From: Alphaproteobacteria bacterium
GTDB taxonomy: Bacteria; Pseudomonadota; Alphaproteobacteria; Rhizobiales; JAJFHR01
Length of the DNA stretch: 64,000 nt
Direction of reading: 5' to 3'
Assembly: GCA_024278055.1 (NCBI GenBank)
Contig: JAJRTY010000001.1
Coordinates: 21,211 to 85,210, forward strand
Position numbers and translations under genes: made by a program. This document shows, in pieces, positions 9,018-17,403 of this stretch. The notes beneath the pieces were generated by a model. It was not told the origin of the DNA. It did not search any database and saw only the letters and a list, made by a program, of their open reading frames with translations. The first letter of the stretch is position 1; the number at the start of each line of letters is the position of its first letter.

Positions 9018-10964
9018 TTGGCATCCAGGGTGAAATTTTCATTAAGTTATAAATCCAGAGCCGTGGTGATTTTTTTCCTCGATCTGGTTTTTGCAGCCGT
9101 TTCTCTACCGGTTGCTCTGGCCTTGCGACTGGGGCCTGACGAGCTTTTGAAACCGACCATCGGCTGGACCAATTTTGGCCTGTACCTGATTGTGGTTACC
9201 ACCGTTTTGCTGGCGTCTCGCCTCCACCGCATTAGCTGGCGTCATATAACCCTGAGTGACACTATCGTCATTGGCCGCTATGTGGTTGCGGTTAATCTGG
9301 TTTTTCTCGCCGCTCTTTTTATGATTGACCGGGGGGCGAATTTCCCGCGTACAACTGTCATCATAAACACATTGACCCTGGCCGCCATCATGGTCTTTGC
9401 CCGCGTGCTCTATCGCCTGCTCAAAGAGCATCGGCTGATTGATGTTTTAGGCTCCATGACAGACGCGCAAAAAGGCAGTGGTGAGCCGGTGTTGCTGGTT
9501 GGCAGCGGCAATGAAGCCGAAGCCTTTATTCGTCATATCGAGCGTGACGCTGCCGGGCCTTACGCAATTGTCGGCCTGTTAACGCGGCGTCCGAAAATGG
9601 TGGGAACCTGGTTACGCGGCGTCTCAATTGTCGGCCAGATCAGTGATCTTGAAGCTGTGATTGAAAAACTGGAACGCAAGGGCAGGCGGCCCACCAGTCT
9701 GATTATAGCGGCATCAGACGTTCCCGGTGTCAATATTCAGGAATTGTTTCGTGCAGCTCAACCTTTGTCGCTTTCGGTTAAACGCCTGTCACGCCCCGAT
9801 GAATTCAAAGGACCCAACGCCAAGAAGTTTGAAGTGGGACCTCTGGCCCCGGAGGATTTGCTGCGCCGCATCGAAGTCCCTCTCGAGATGCACAAGATCG
9901 AGGAGATGATTAAAGATCGCAGTATTGCGGTTACCGGCGCTGGTGGCAGCATCGGTGCCGAACTGGTGCTGCAAATAGCCGAGCAAAAGCCCGGACATCT
10001 GACCTTAATAGATAACAGCGAGTTCAATCTTTATCTGATCGACAAAAAACTGAAGCAGTTGAACCCTGGTTTTGACTGGAGTTGTATCATCGGCGATATT
10101 CGCGATCGCGACACCATGTTCAGGATTTTCAGGAAATCAAAGCCTGATATGGTGTTTCATGCCGCCGCCCTCAAACATGTTCCCCTGCTGGAGGAAAATC
10201 CCGAAGAAGGCGTTTTGACCAATGTGGTGGGTACCAATAATGTAGCCGATGCCAGTGTCGAAACCGGTGTCGCCTTGATGGTCTTGATATCCAGCGATAA
10301 AGCCGTGTCCCCGATTAATATTCTTGGTGCCACCAAAAAAATTGCTGAATCCTATTGCTGCGGTCTTGATGCTGATATGAATAAAATCGGCGGCACAAAA
10401 ATCATGACAGTGCGTTTTGGCAATGTGCTGGCATCCAGCGGCTCTGTTGTGCCGCTGTTTAAGGAACAGATTGAAAACGGCGGGCCGGTGACGATCACCC
10501 ATAAGGATGCCACCCGTTACCTGATGACCATACGCGAAGCCGTGCAGCTTATTATCCAGGCCTGTCTGTTGTCCAACGGCGATCGCCAGGCCCGTGGGAT
10601 TATTGTGCTTGATATGGGTGAGCCGGTCAGGATACTGGACCTTGCTTATCAGCTTATTCGACTGTCCGGCATGCGGCCGGAAGAAGATATCGCCATTGAA
10701 TTCATTGGTCTGCGACCGGGAGAACGGGTTCATGAGCAGCTTTTTAACGACAATGAAGAACACAGCGTCACCGAAAATGAGAATCTGTTTTTGGCCAAAT
10801 CAAATGTTGCCGATTTTGGCATTACCAACCGTTACATTGTTTCCCTCGAAGCCGCGGCCACATCAGGCGCACGAAAAGAGGTCTTGAGGTTGTTGTCGAC
10901 AGTGATGTCAAATGACATGCCCGGTGAGGCTAACCCAACCTCCAGTACCAAAGGTCCTAGATAA
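9018..10964 (+). CDS. CapD/FlaA1-type nucleotide-sugar epimerase/dehydratase
   Basis: This is a 648-residue membrane-anchored polysaccharide biosynthesis protein. About four transmembrane helices occupy residues 15-125, followed by a CoA-binding-like Rossmann domain (about 155-280). The catalytic extended SDR domain begins VTGAGGSIGAEL near residue 308. The active-site segment SSDKAVSPINILGATKK has Leu where classical SDRs have Tyr; Met or similar at this place is normal for WbpM/PglF/FlaA1 4,6-dehydratases. It should convert UDP-GlcNAc-type sugars at the inner membrane, which fits glmU and glmS directly downstream. The start is a TTG, with glmU overlapping its stop by one base (TAATG), so translation is coupled. 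Confidence 0.9.
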   Translation: MASRVKFSLSYKSRAVVIFFLDLVFAAVSLPVALALRLGPDELLKPTIGWTNFGLYLIVVTTVLLASRLHRISWRHITLSDTIVIGRYVVAVNLVFLAALFMIDRGANFPRTTVIINTLTLAAIMVFARVLYRLLKEHRLIDVLGSMTDAQKGSGEPVLLVGSGNEAEAFIRHIERDAAGPYAIVGLLTRRPKMVGTWLRGVSIVGQISDLEAVIEKLERKGRRPTSLIIAASDVPGVNIQELFRAAQPLSLSVKRLSRPDEFKGPNAKKFEVGPLAPEDLLRRIEVPLEMHKIEEMIKDRSIAVTGAGGSIGAELVLQIAEQKPGHLTLIDNSEFNLYLIDKKLKQLNPGFDWSCIIGDIRDRDTMFRIFRKSKPDMVFHAAALKHVPLLEENPEEGVLTNVVGTNNVADASVETGVALMVLISSDKAVSPINILGATKKIAESYCCGLDADMNKIGGTKIMTVRFGNVLASSGSVVPLFKEQIENGGPVTITHKDATRYLMTIREAVQLIIQACLLSNGDRQARGIIVLDMGEPVRILDLAYQLIRLSGMRPEEDIAIEFIGLRPGERVHEQLFNDNEEHSVTENENLFLAKSNVADFGITNRYIVSLEAAATSGARKEVLRLLSTVMSNDMPGEANPTSSTKGPR

Positions 10965-12322
10965 TGACACACACTCCAAGTGCAGTAATTATCCTTGCTG
11001 CGGGCAAGGGGACCAGAATGAAGTCGACCAAGGCCAAAATCCTCCATGAGATTGCCGGCCGGCCCATGGTTTTGCATGCGCTTGATGCCGTTGACTGCCT
11101 TGAGCCACAAAAGAAAATTGTTGTCGTCTCGCCGGATATGGATGAAGTAACCCGGGTAGTTGTGGCCAAGGATGATACGGTCGAAATTGTCATTCAGCCC
11201 AAAACCCTTGGCACCGGCCATGCCGTTCAATGCGCCGGTGAAGCATTAGCGGATTTCAGCGGCAATGTTATCGTACTTTTCGGCGACACTCCGTTGATGA
11301 CGGCACAAACGTTACAGCGCTTTAATGACCTCATGCAGTCTCATGATGTCGGCGTCATTGGTTTCAGGGCCGGAAACCCTACAGGTTATGGTCGTCTGAT
11401 CCGCGATGGCAGCGGCAACATCATTGCTATAAGAGAACATAAAGACGCGAGTGCTGATGAACGTGACATTGATTTCTGCAATTCCGGTGTGGTCGGCATG
11501 GCAGGAAAAGATTTTCCAACCCTGATTGAGGCGCTGAGCAACGACAATGCCAATGGTGAGTATTACCTCACCGATGTGATTGAAATTGCAGCTTCACTCG
11601 GGCTAAAAGTCGGGGCGATAGAATGTAATGAGGAAGAAGTTCTTGGCGTCAATACACAAGCCCAACTAAGCACCGCCGAAGCCATATATCAAAATCGCGC
11701 CCGCGCCCGCGCCATGGAAAATGGTGTTCAGATGGTTGCGCCCGCCACGGTTTATTTCAGCCACGACACCGTCATAAAATCCGATGTGCTGATTGAGCCC
11801 AATGTTGTGTTCGGCCCCGGTGTTTATGTGTCCAGCGGCGCTACCATCCGCGCATTTTGCCATATAGAAGGCGCATTGATCGGCAAAAATGCCATTGTCG
11901 GCCCCTATGCCAGGCTGCGTCCGGGAACGGTTTTGTCTGAAGCGGTAAAAGTCGGGAATTTTGTCGAAATCAAAAATGCTGAAATCAGCAAAGGTGCCAA
12001 GGTGAATCACCTGTCGTATGTGGGCGATGCAAAAGTGGGGGCAGCGGCCAATATCGGTGCGGGTACGATCACGTGCAATTATGATGGCTTCAACAAGCAT
12101 CTGACAGAAATAGGCGAGGGCGCTTTTATAGGCTCCAACTCCTCGCTTGTTGCCCCTGTTCGTATCGGTGACGGCGCTTATGTGGGGTCAGGCAGTGTTA
12201 TTACCAAAGATGTAAACCGGAATGCCCTGGCTGTTGGCCGCGGCAAGCAAAAGAACATCGACGGTTGGGCCGAAACCTATCGATCCAAAAACGTCAAAAA
12301 CAAAAAAGTGGCAAAGGACTAA
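10964..12322 (+). CDS. glmU: Bifunctional UDP-N-acetylglucosamine pyrophosphorylase / glucosamine-1-phosphate N-acetyltransferase
   Basis: GlmU makes UDP-GlcNAc from glucosamine-1-phosphate, acetyl-CoA and UTP, feeding peptidoglycan and lipopolysaccharide synthesis. The uridylyltransferase half starts ILAAGKGTRMKS at residue 8 with TLGTGHAVQ near 78. The C-terminal half from about residue 255 is a left-handed beta helix with hexapeptide repeats and the conserved HLSYVGDAKVG and NIGAGTITCNYDG. The 452-residue length is normal. The start overlaps the stop of the capD-like gene, and glmS follows 4 bases after the stop, forming a tight amino-sugar operon. Confidence 0.97.
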   Translation: MTHTPSAVIILAAGKGTRMKSTKAKILHEIAGRPMVLHALDAVDCLEPQKKIVVVSPDMDEVTRVVVAKDDTVEIVIQPKTLGTGHAVQCAGEALADFSGNVIVLFGDTPLMTAQTLQRFNDLMQSHDVGVIGFRAGNPTGYGRLIRDGSGNIIAIREHKDASADERDIDFCNSGVVGMAGKDFPTLIEALSNDNANGEYYLTDVIEIAASLGLKVGAIECNEEEVLGVNTQAQLSTAEAIYQNRARARAMENGVQMVAPATVYFSHDTVIKSDVLIEPNVVFGPGVYVSSGATIRAFCHIEGALIGKNAIVGPYARLRPGTVLSEAVKVGNFVEIKNAEISKGAKVNHLSYVGDAKVGAAANIGAGTITCNYDGFNKHLTEIGEGAFIGSNSSLVAPVRIGDGAYVGSGSVITKDVNRNALAVGRGKQKNIDGWAETYRSKNVKNKKVAKD

Positions 12323-12326
12323 CCTC

Positions 12327-14150
12327 ATGTGTGGAATTGTCGGCATTATTGGAACCAGTCCCGCAGCACCGCGTTTGCTCGATGGTCTTAAGCGTCTGGA
12401 ATATCGCGGCTATGATTCAGCCGGTATTGCCACGTTGGAAAGCGGCATTCTTAAGCGTCGCCGCGCTGCCGGAAAACTGTGCAACCTGGAAAAGCTTGTG
12501 CAAGCTGAACCCTTGTTCGGCTCCATTGGCATCGGCCACACAAGATGGGCGTCACACGGCGCCCCCACCGTTGGCAATGCGCACCCGGTTGCAGCGGGCT
12601 GCGTTGCTGTTGTTCATAATGGTATTATCGAAAACTTCCTTGAGCTGAAACGCCAACTTGAAAGCGAAGGAAAAATATTCGAAACCGAAACTGATACCGA
12701 AGTCGTGGCCCAGCTTCTCGCGGTTGAAATTGAAAACGGATCCAGTCCCAAAGGTGCTGTGAGCGCAGTTCTGCCACGCCTTCAAGGCGCTTTTGGCCTC
12801 GTCATGCTGTTTGATGGCAACACAGAAGTTTTGATTGGTGCGCGCAAAGGCAGTCCGCTGGCGGTGGGCCGGGGTGAAGGTGAGATGTATCTGGGGTCAG
12901 ATGCCATTGCGCTTGCGGCTTTGACCAATCAGGTGATTTTCCTCGACGATGGTGACTGGGTCGTCTTAACGCACCATACCCATGAAATATTTGATTTTTC
13001 CGGCAATCCGGTTGAGCGGCCATGGCAACAGACTTCAGCGTCGGCGGCGATGATCGACAAAGGCAATCACCGCCACTTCATGGTCAAGGAAATCTTTGAA
13101 CAACCCGAAGTTATTGGCCACACATTAGCCAATTACGTTGATCTGGCCGCCCGAACGATTAAACCCGCTGCCTCCGATCTCGATTTCGCCAATCTGCCCC
13201 GTCTCACCATAAGTGCGTGCGGAACGGCTTATTATGCCGGCATGGCGGCTAAATACTGGTTTGAAAAATATGCCCGCCTGCCGGTTGATGTCGATATTGC
13301 CTCCGAGTTTCGTTATCGCGAAGCACCCCTGGCCGAAGATGGCCTCGCCTTGTTCATATCGCAATCCGGCGAAACTGCTGACACTTTGGCAGCCTTGCAA
13401 TATTGCAAGGATTCCGGCCAGAAAATCGCCAGTATAGTCAATGTGCAGGAATCTACGATTGCGCGGGCGAGTGATGTTGTAATTCCAATTTTTGCCGGCA
13501 CCGAAGTCGGCGTTGCCTCAACCAAGGCCTTTACCTGCCAGTTGACGGTTCTGGCCTGTCTGGCCATTGCGGCGGGTCGCGCCCGCGGGCATTTAAGTGC
13601 GGAAGAAGAAAACGACCTGGTGGCATCCCTGATTGGCGTACCGCGCCATGTGGCTGAAATCACCAACCGCAGTGACGAGATTCACGATGTGGCAAAACGT
13701 ATTGTCAGTGCCCGCGACATTTTGTTTCTGGGGCGTGGCATCAATTACCCCATCGCTCTGGAAGGTGCATTAAAACTCAAGGAAATCTCCTATATTCACG
13801 CTGAAGGCTATGCGGCTGGTTAACTAAAACACGGCCCCATCGCTCTGGTCGATGACAATGTACCGGTAATCATCGTCGCACCGCGCGATAATCTGTTTGA
13901 AAAAACTGTCTCCAACATGCAGGAAGTTGCTGCGCGCGGCGGTCAGATAATCATGATAACCGATGCTGACGAGCGCAACGGTATCGGTACCGAATTGTTC
14001 GATCTCATTCACGTGCCCAAAGCTGATGCCTTTATCAATCCGCTCCTGTATGCCATTCCGGTACAATTGCTGGCCTATCACGCTGCCGTATTGCTGGGAA
14101 CCGACGTGGATCAGCCACGGAACCTGGCTAAATCCGTAACAATCGAATAA
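12327..14150 (+). pseudogene. glmS: Glutamine-fructose-6-phosphate aminotransferase, interrupted by an in-frame TAA
   Basis: GlmS makes glucosamine-6-phosphate from fructose-6-phosphate and glutamine. The true start is ATG 12327, giving N-terminal MCGIVGIIG with the catalytic Cys; the ORF-track start at 12222 lies inside glmU. The glutaminase domain, both SIS domains (SACGTAYYAG, SQSGETADT) and LKLKEISYIHAEGYAAG are intact. Codon 499 (13821-13823) is then TAA, where the family has GAA in AAGELKHGP. The same frame continues for 108 codons to TAA 14148-14150 with a normal C-terminus ending LAKSVTIE. A single G-to-T change explains it. The truncated product would lack the catalytic His of ELKHGP and the C-terminal Lys. 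Joined length would be 607 residues, normal for GlmS. A sequencing error is a serious alternative, since this gene is usually essential. Confidence 0.95.
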
Positions 14151-14212
14151 TACGATTTCTTAATCAGAATCAGCTCAATATTGTTCGCAAGGTTATAACG
14201 ATCAAAAGATTG

Positions 14213-15520
14213 ATGGTTGAACATCATATCTCAGTTGTGAAGTTTGCGGTTGATATGTACTGGTATTCTAAGATTTTGAGCACTTTTTGGCTGGCGATGG
14301 CTCTGTCGCTTGTCACGGTCGTAAAATTTTCCCCGGCACAGGCCGATATCGATACGGTATCGAAAAACAAGATCGAGTTTTCACAAGCCCTCAAGTTGTT
14401 GAAGAAGCGGCAATTCAATAGTGCGATCAAAAAACTGACAAGCGTTATTGATCGAAACCCGGCAGGTGATAATCTCAAGGGCGTTGCTTATTATAACCGT
14501 GGACTGGCCTATCAGGCATTGGGAAAACTCGATATTGCGCGTGATGATTATTCCAGCGCCATCAATCTGAAAAGCCTGAACGATAAGGTTCTCAAAATCG
14601 TTTATTATAATCGCGGCCTTGTGCATGATGGTCTCAAGCAACCACAGGCGGCGCTGGCTGATTTTACCTCGGCGATTGAAAAAAATCCGAAATTCGCCCC
14701 CGCTTATCACAATCGGGGCAATGTATTGCGCAAATTGGGCAGACCGAAGCAGGCGGTTGAGAACTTTATAAAGTCTCTCAATCTTGGTAATCCGCAACCC
14801 TATCTGACCTATCTGGGGCTGGCGATGTCATACGAAAGCCTGAAGCGCAATAAGGCCGCCATAACCTCTCTCAAATATGCCCTCAGGCTGCGGCCAAGGT
14901 TTAAAGAAGCCAGCGACATGCTGGCGCGCCTGACAACAGAGGATTTATATACATTTCCAACCAAAACCGCATTGATAAATGATGAAAGCCCGATCACAAC
15001 CAGCTCGATTTCAAAGGCTGCATCAACCAGTAACCCGGAGGGTACTGCAACACGTGTGATTTCAGAATTTTCTATCCCCAGCCTGGGCTTGCGTGGAGTT
15101 GTTAAAGCAGAAGCAGAGCCGGTGGAGTACAAAAAGCTTGCGTTGCGCGGAACTTTGACAAATTCCGCCAGCGGTCGCGTGGCCATTGTCGTGCCCGGTC
15201 CGGGACTGAAGAAGGCACAAAAAGCCATACGCCCAAAAACCTTGCCGAAAAAGCGACCGGCAAGTGGAAATTTTAAAGTACAACTGGGGACCAGCCGCAG
15301 CAGTGACCGGGCCAACAAAATCTGGTTCTTTCTGCGCGCACAAAACCAGGATTTACTTGAAAATCTGAAGCCGTCATTCGAGAAGATTACAATTGATGAT
15401 GGCGGTATATTATACAGGATACAGGTAGGCCCCTTCAAGTCCTGGCGGGCGGCAGAACGCATGTGCCGGGAGATAAAAAAACGTGCGGTCAACTGTTTTC
15501 CCGTTAGCGGCAACGGTTAG
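14213..15520 (+). CDS. Exported TPR protein with C-terminal SPOR domain
   Basis: This is a protein of about 435 residues, unnamed. An N-terminal hydrophobic segment (STFWLAMALSLVTVVKFSPAQA) is a signal peptide or anchor. Tetratricopeptide repeats follow at about residues 50-235, with recurring NRGLAYQALGKLDIARDDYSSAI-like units. A low-complexity basic linker leads to a C-terminal SPOR domain (GNFKVQLGTSRSSDRANKIW to GPFKSWRAAERMCREIKK). It is probably a periplasmic or lipoprotein-like factor at the division site, since SPOR domains bind denuded septal glycan. The start is uncertain: TTG 14210, ATG 14213 and ATG 14255 are all possible, and none has a clear ribosome site. It lies between glmS and the DUF502 gene. 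Confidence 0.8.
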   Translation: MVEHHISVVKFAVDMYWYSKILSTFWLAMALSLVTVVKFSPAQADIDTVSKNKIEFSQALKLLKKRQFNSAIKKLTSVIDRNPAGDNLKGVAYYNRGLAYQALGKLDIARDDYSSAINLKSLNDKVLKIVYYNRGLVHDGLKQPQAALADFTSAIEKNPKFAPAYHNRGNVLRKLGRPKQAVENFIKSLNLGNPQPYLTYLGLAMSYESLKRNKAAITSLKYALRLRPRFKEASDMLARLTTEDLYTFPTKTALINDESPITTSSISKAASTSNPEGTATRVISEFSIPSLGLRGVVKAEAEPVEYKKLALRGTLTNSASGRVAIVVPGPGLKKAQKAIRPKTLPKKRPASGNFKVQLGTSRSSDRANKIWFFLRAQNQDLLENLKPSFEKITIDDGGILYRIQVGPFKSWRAAERMCREIKKRAVNCFPVSGNG

Positions 15521-15610
15521 TTAAAAGCTAAATTTTAAATTTTTCCGTGCGCATATTCTCTCCAGGTATGGTAGGCTATATTGTGGCGTTTTGGGGCTAC
15601 GACCATAGTT

Positions 15611-15639
15611 TTGACAAATCTTGCGTCAATATATGCTAT
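15611..15639 (+). promoter_or_regulatory. Sigma-70 type promoter before the DUF502 gene
   Basis: TTGACA (15611-15616) is a perfect -35 box. A 17-base spacer leads to TGCTAT (15634-15639) as the -10 box. The predicted transcript would start near 15646, ahead of the ATG at 15680 and the TTG at 15724. Confidence 0.65.
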
Positions 15640-15679
15640 TAGCCTGAAACGTTAGAAAATTTAGGGTATCAGCACGCCG

Positions 15680-15727
15680 ATGTCTAAAAAAACCAGCAAA
15701 AAAAAGACGGTGAGTTCAAGATTTTGA
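15680..15727 (+). other. Short leader ORF with an A_AAA_AAG slippery heptamer, possibly the true 5' end of the DUF502 gene
   Basis: ATG 15680 opens a 15-codon frame, MSKKTSKKKTVSSRF, ending TGA 15725-15727. Its codons run AAA AAA AAG at 15698-15706, so the heptamer A_AAA_AAG sits in the correct frame at 15700-15706. A -1 shift there continues as GACGGTGAGTTCAAG (DGEFK) directly into the DUF502 frame with no stop. The same joining would result if one A were missing from the eight-A run. The frame of the downstream gene has no ATG of its own here and is closed by TAA at 15685. Confidence 0.5.
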
Positions 15728-16500
15728 AAAAAGATACAAAATCACGGCGTGGATATATTGGCAGTCGTCTGCGCAATTATTTCCTAACAGGCCTGGTTAT
15801 TGCTGCCCCCGTCTCGATAACGGTATATATTACCTGGTCGTTTGTGGCCCTCGTCGACGACTGGTTTAAGCCGCTGTTGCCGGCAGCCTATAATCCCGAA
15901 ACATACCTTCCTTTCGCGGTCCCCGGTGTCGGGTTGATTTTCGCCATAATTATGCTGATGGTTCTCGGTGCTTTGACCGCAAACCTGTTTGGCCGCACAA
16001 TAGTTGGTTTTGGCGAACGGTTTTTGGACAACATGCCATTTGTCCGAAATCTCTATAAAGCCCTCAAGCAGATTTTTGAAACCGCCATTTCACAAAGCAA
16101 ATCGTCGTTTCAGGAAGTTGGCTTGATTGAGTACCCGCGAAAGGGCCTGTATGCCCTCGTCTTTGTCTCAACGCGCACCGAAGGGGAAGTTCTGACACGT
16201 GCAGGATTTGAAAAAGACGGCATGTTGAGTGTATTCCTGCCAACCACCCCAAATCCAACCTCGGGATTTTTGCTGTTTGTCCCCAGAAAAGATATCGAAT
16301 TGCTCTCCATGAGCGTGGAAGAGGCCGCTAAAATGGTTATATCCGCCGGTCTGGTGACCCCTAAAATGAAAGATGGCGAAGACGACGAACCGGTGATTTT
16401 GGATGCCAAACAGGCTGACGAGTTGCGCGAGGCACATGGCCAGGGTTCTGATGATGAAGGCAGCAATCAGGAAGACAGCCAAAAACACGAAAACGCCTGA
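15724..16500 (+). CDS. DUF502-family membrane protein
   Basis: This is a 258-residue inner-membrane protein of the DUF502 family, of unknown function. Features are RLRNYFLTGLVIAAPVSITV (first helix, about residues 18-40), a second helix near residues 65-85 (GLIFAIIMLMVLGALTANLFG), and the conserved FVPTTPNPTSG-like segment, here FLPTTPNPTSGFLLFV, near residue 178. The C-terminus is acidic. The ORF track starts at TTG 15724, with GGTGAG 9 bases upstream as a possible ribosome site. Alternatively translation begins at ATG 15680 and enters this frame by -1 slippage at an A run. Alphaproteobacteria often keep this gene between glmS and recG, as here. Confidence 0.85.
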   Translation: MKKDTKSRRGYIGSRLRNYFLTGLVIAAPVSITVYITWSFVALVDDWFKPLLPAAYNPETYLPFAVPGVGLIFAIIMLMVLGALTANLFGRTIVGFGERFLDNMPFVRNLYKALKQIFETAISQSKSSFQEVGLIEYPRKGLYALVFVSTRTEGEVLTRAGFEKDGMLSVFLPTTPNPTSGFLLFVPRKDIELLSMSVEEAAKMVISAGLVTPKMKDGEDDEPVILDAKQADELREAHGQGSDDEGSNQEDSQKHENA

Positions 16501-16661
16501 TGCCTGTGGTGTTCACTCAAACTCCCTCCAATTGTTATTTCCTCCCTGTTGTCAACCAGACCAGGGTGGCGAACATGCCTAATCAGCACGCAATGCCAGT
16601 CAAATGCTTCCGTATAAGCAAGGCAGGCCTAGCATAGCTCAGACCAAGAAAAGGATACTGA

Positions 16662-17369
16662 ATGCCTTATCCATCGGCCCATCCGGGGGCCCCTCACTAC
16701 ATCACCCGCAGTGGCTGGCTTCGAGCAGCAGTTCTTGGTGCAAATGACGGTATTGTTTCTGTTTCGTCCCTGATTGTCGGGGTCGCTGCGGCTGATCCCA
16801 ACCCAAACGCAGTTTTTATAGCGGGCATTGCCGGACTCTCAGCTGGTGCAATGTCGATGGCCGCCGGTGAATACGTTTCTGTATCCTCACAATCCGACAC
16901 GGAACGGGCTGACATTGCACGCGAAGCAGAAGCGTTGCGGGAGTTCCCCGAAGCAGAACTTGCCGAACTCACCGCTATCTATCAGGAAAAGGGACTGAGT
17001 GATAAAACCGCCCTTTTGGTTGCCAATGAGCTGACCGAGCATGACGCACTTGGCGCGCATGTACGCGATGAACTCGGGCTTTCAGAGATCCATGCGGCGA
17101 ACCCGCTTCAGGCCGCATTCGCCTCAGGAGTGACTTTCAGCGTCGCTGCCGCAATTCCCCTGATTGCCGCTCTCACAGCACCGGCAGGGTCAATCATTCC
17201 GGTAGTTCTGGTTGTGACCGTTATTACCTTGGCGGCCCTGGGCAGTTTGGGGGCAAAGGCTGGCGGTGCCCCGGTCTTGCGCGCAACCGCACGTGTTGTG
17301 GTGTGGGGAGTGTTCGCAATGGCCATCACGGCAGGCGCAGGCTGGCTTTTTGGTGTGAGCGTTTTATAG
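16662..17369 (+). CDS. VIT1/CCC1-family transporter
   Basis: This is a 235-residue membrane protein of the VIT1/CCC1 family, whose known members move iron or manganese out of the cytoplasm or into vacuoles. Near the N-terminus GWLRAAVLGANDGIVSVSSL is the family signature, with the helix-1 Asp that serves transport. AGEYVSVSSQSDTERADI follows in helix 2. A charged cytoplasmic stretch rich in Glu (residues about 78-125) matches the metal-binding loop of the eukaryotic proteins. Three hydrophobic segments make up the C-terminal half. AAGGAT-like AAAAGGATACTGA precedes the ATG. It is convergent with recG, 34 bases apart, and may be a later insertion into the DUF502-recG block. Confidence 0.88.
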   Translation: MPYPSAHPGAPHYITRSGWLRAAVLGANDGIVSVSSLIVGVAAADPNPNAVFIAGIAGLSAGAMSMAAGEYVSVSSQSDTERADIAREAEALREFPEAELAELTAIYQEKGLSDKTALLVANELTEHDALGAHVRDELGLSEIHAANPLQAAFASGVTFSVAAAIPLIAALTAPAGSIIPVVLVVTVITLAALGSLGAKAGGAPVLRATARVVVWGVFAMAITAGAGWLFGVSVL

Positions 17370-17403
17370 CGAGTTTTGTACAAACCGGAAATGCTCTGGA
17401 CAC

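Noticed and set aside
14809-15513. 234-codon minus-strand ORF opposite the TPR-SPOR gene
   Set aside because: Antisense shadow of a gene with clear TPR and SPOR domains; no recognised motif or ribosome site.
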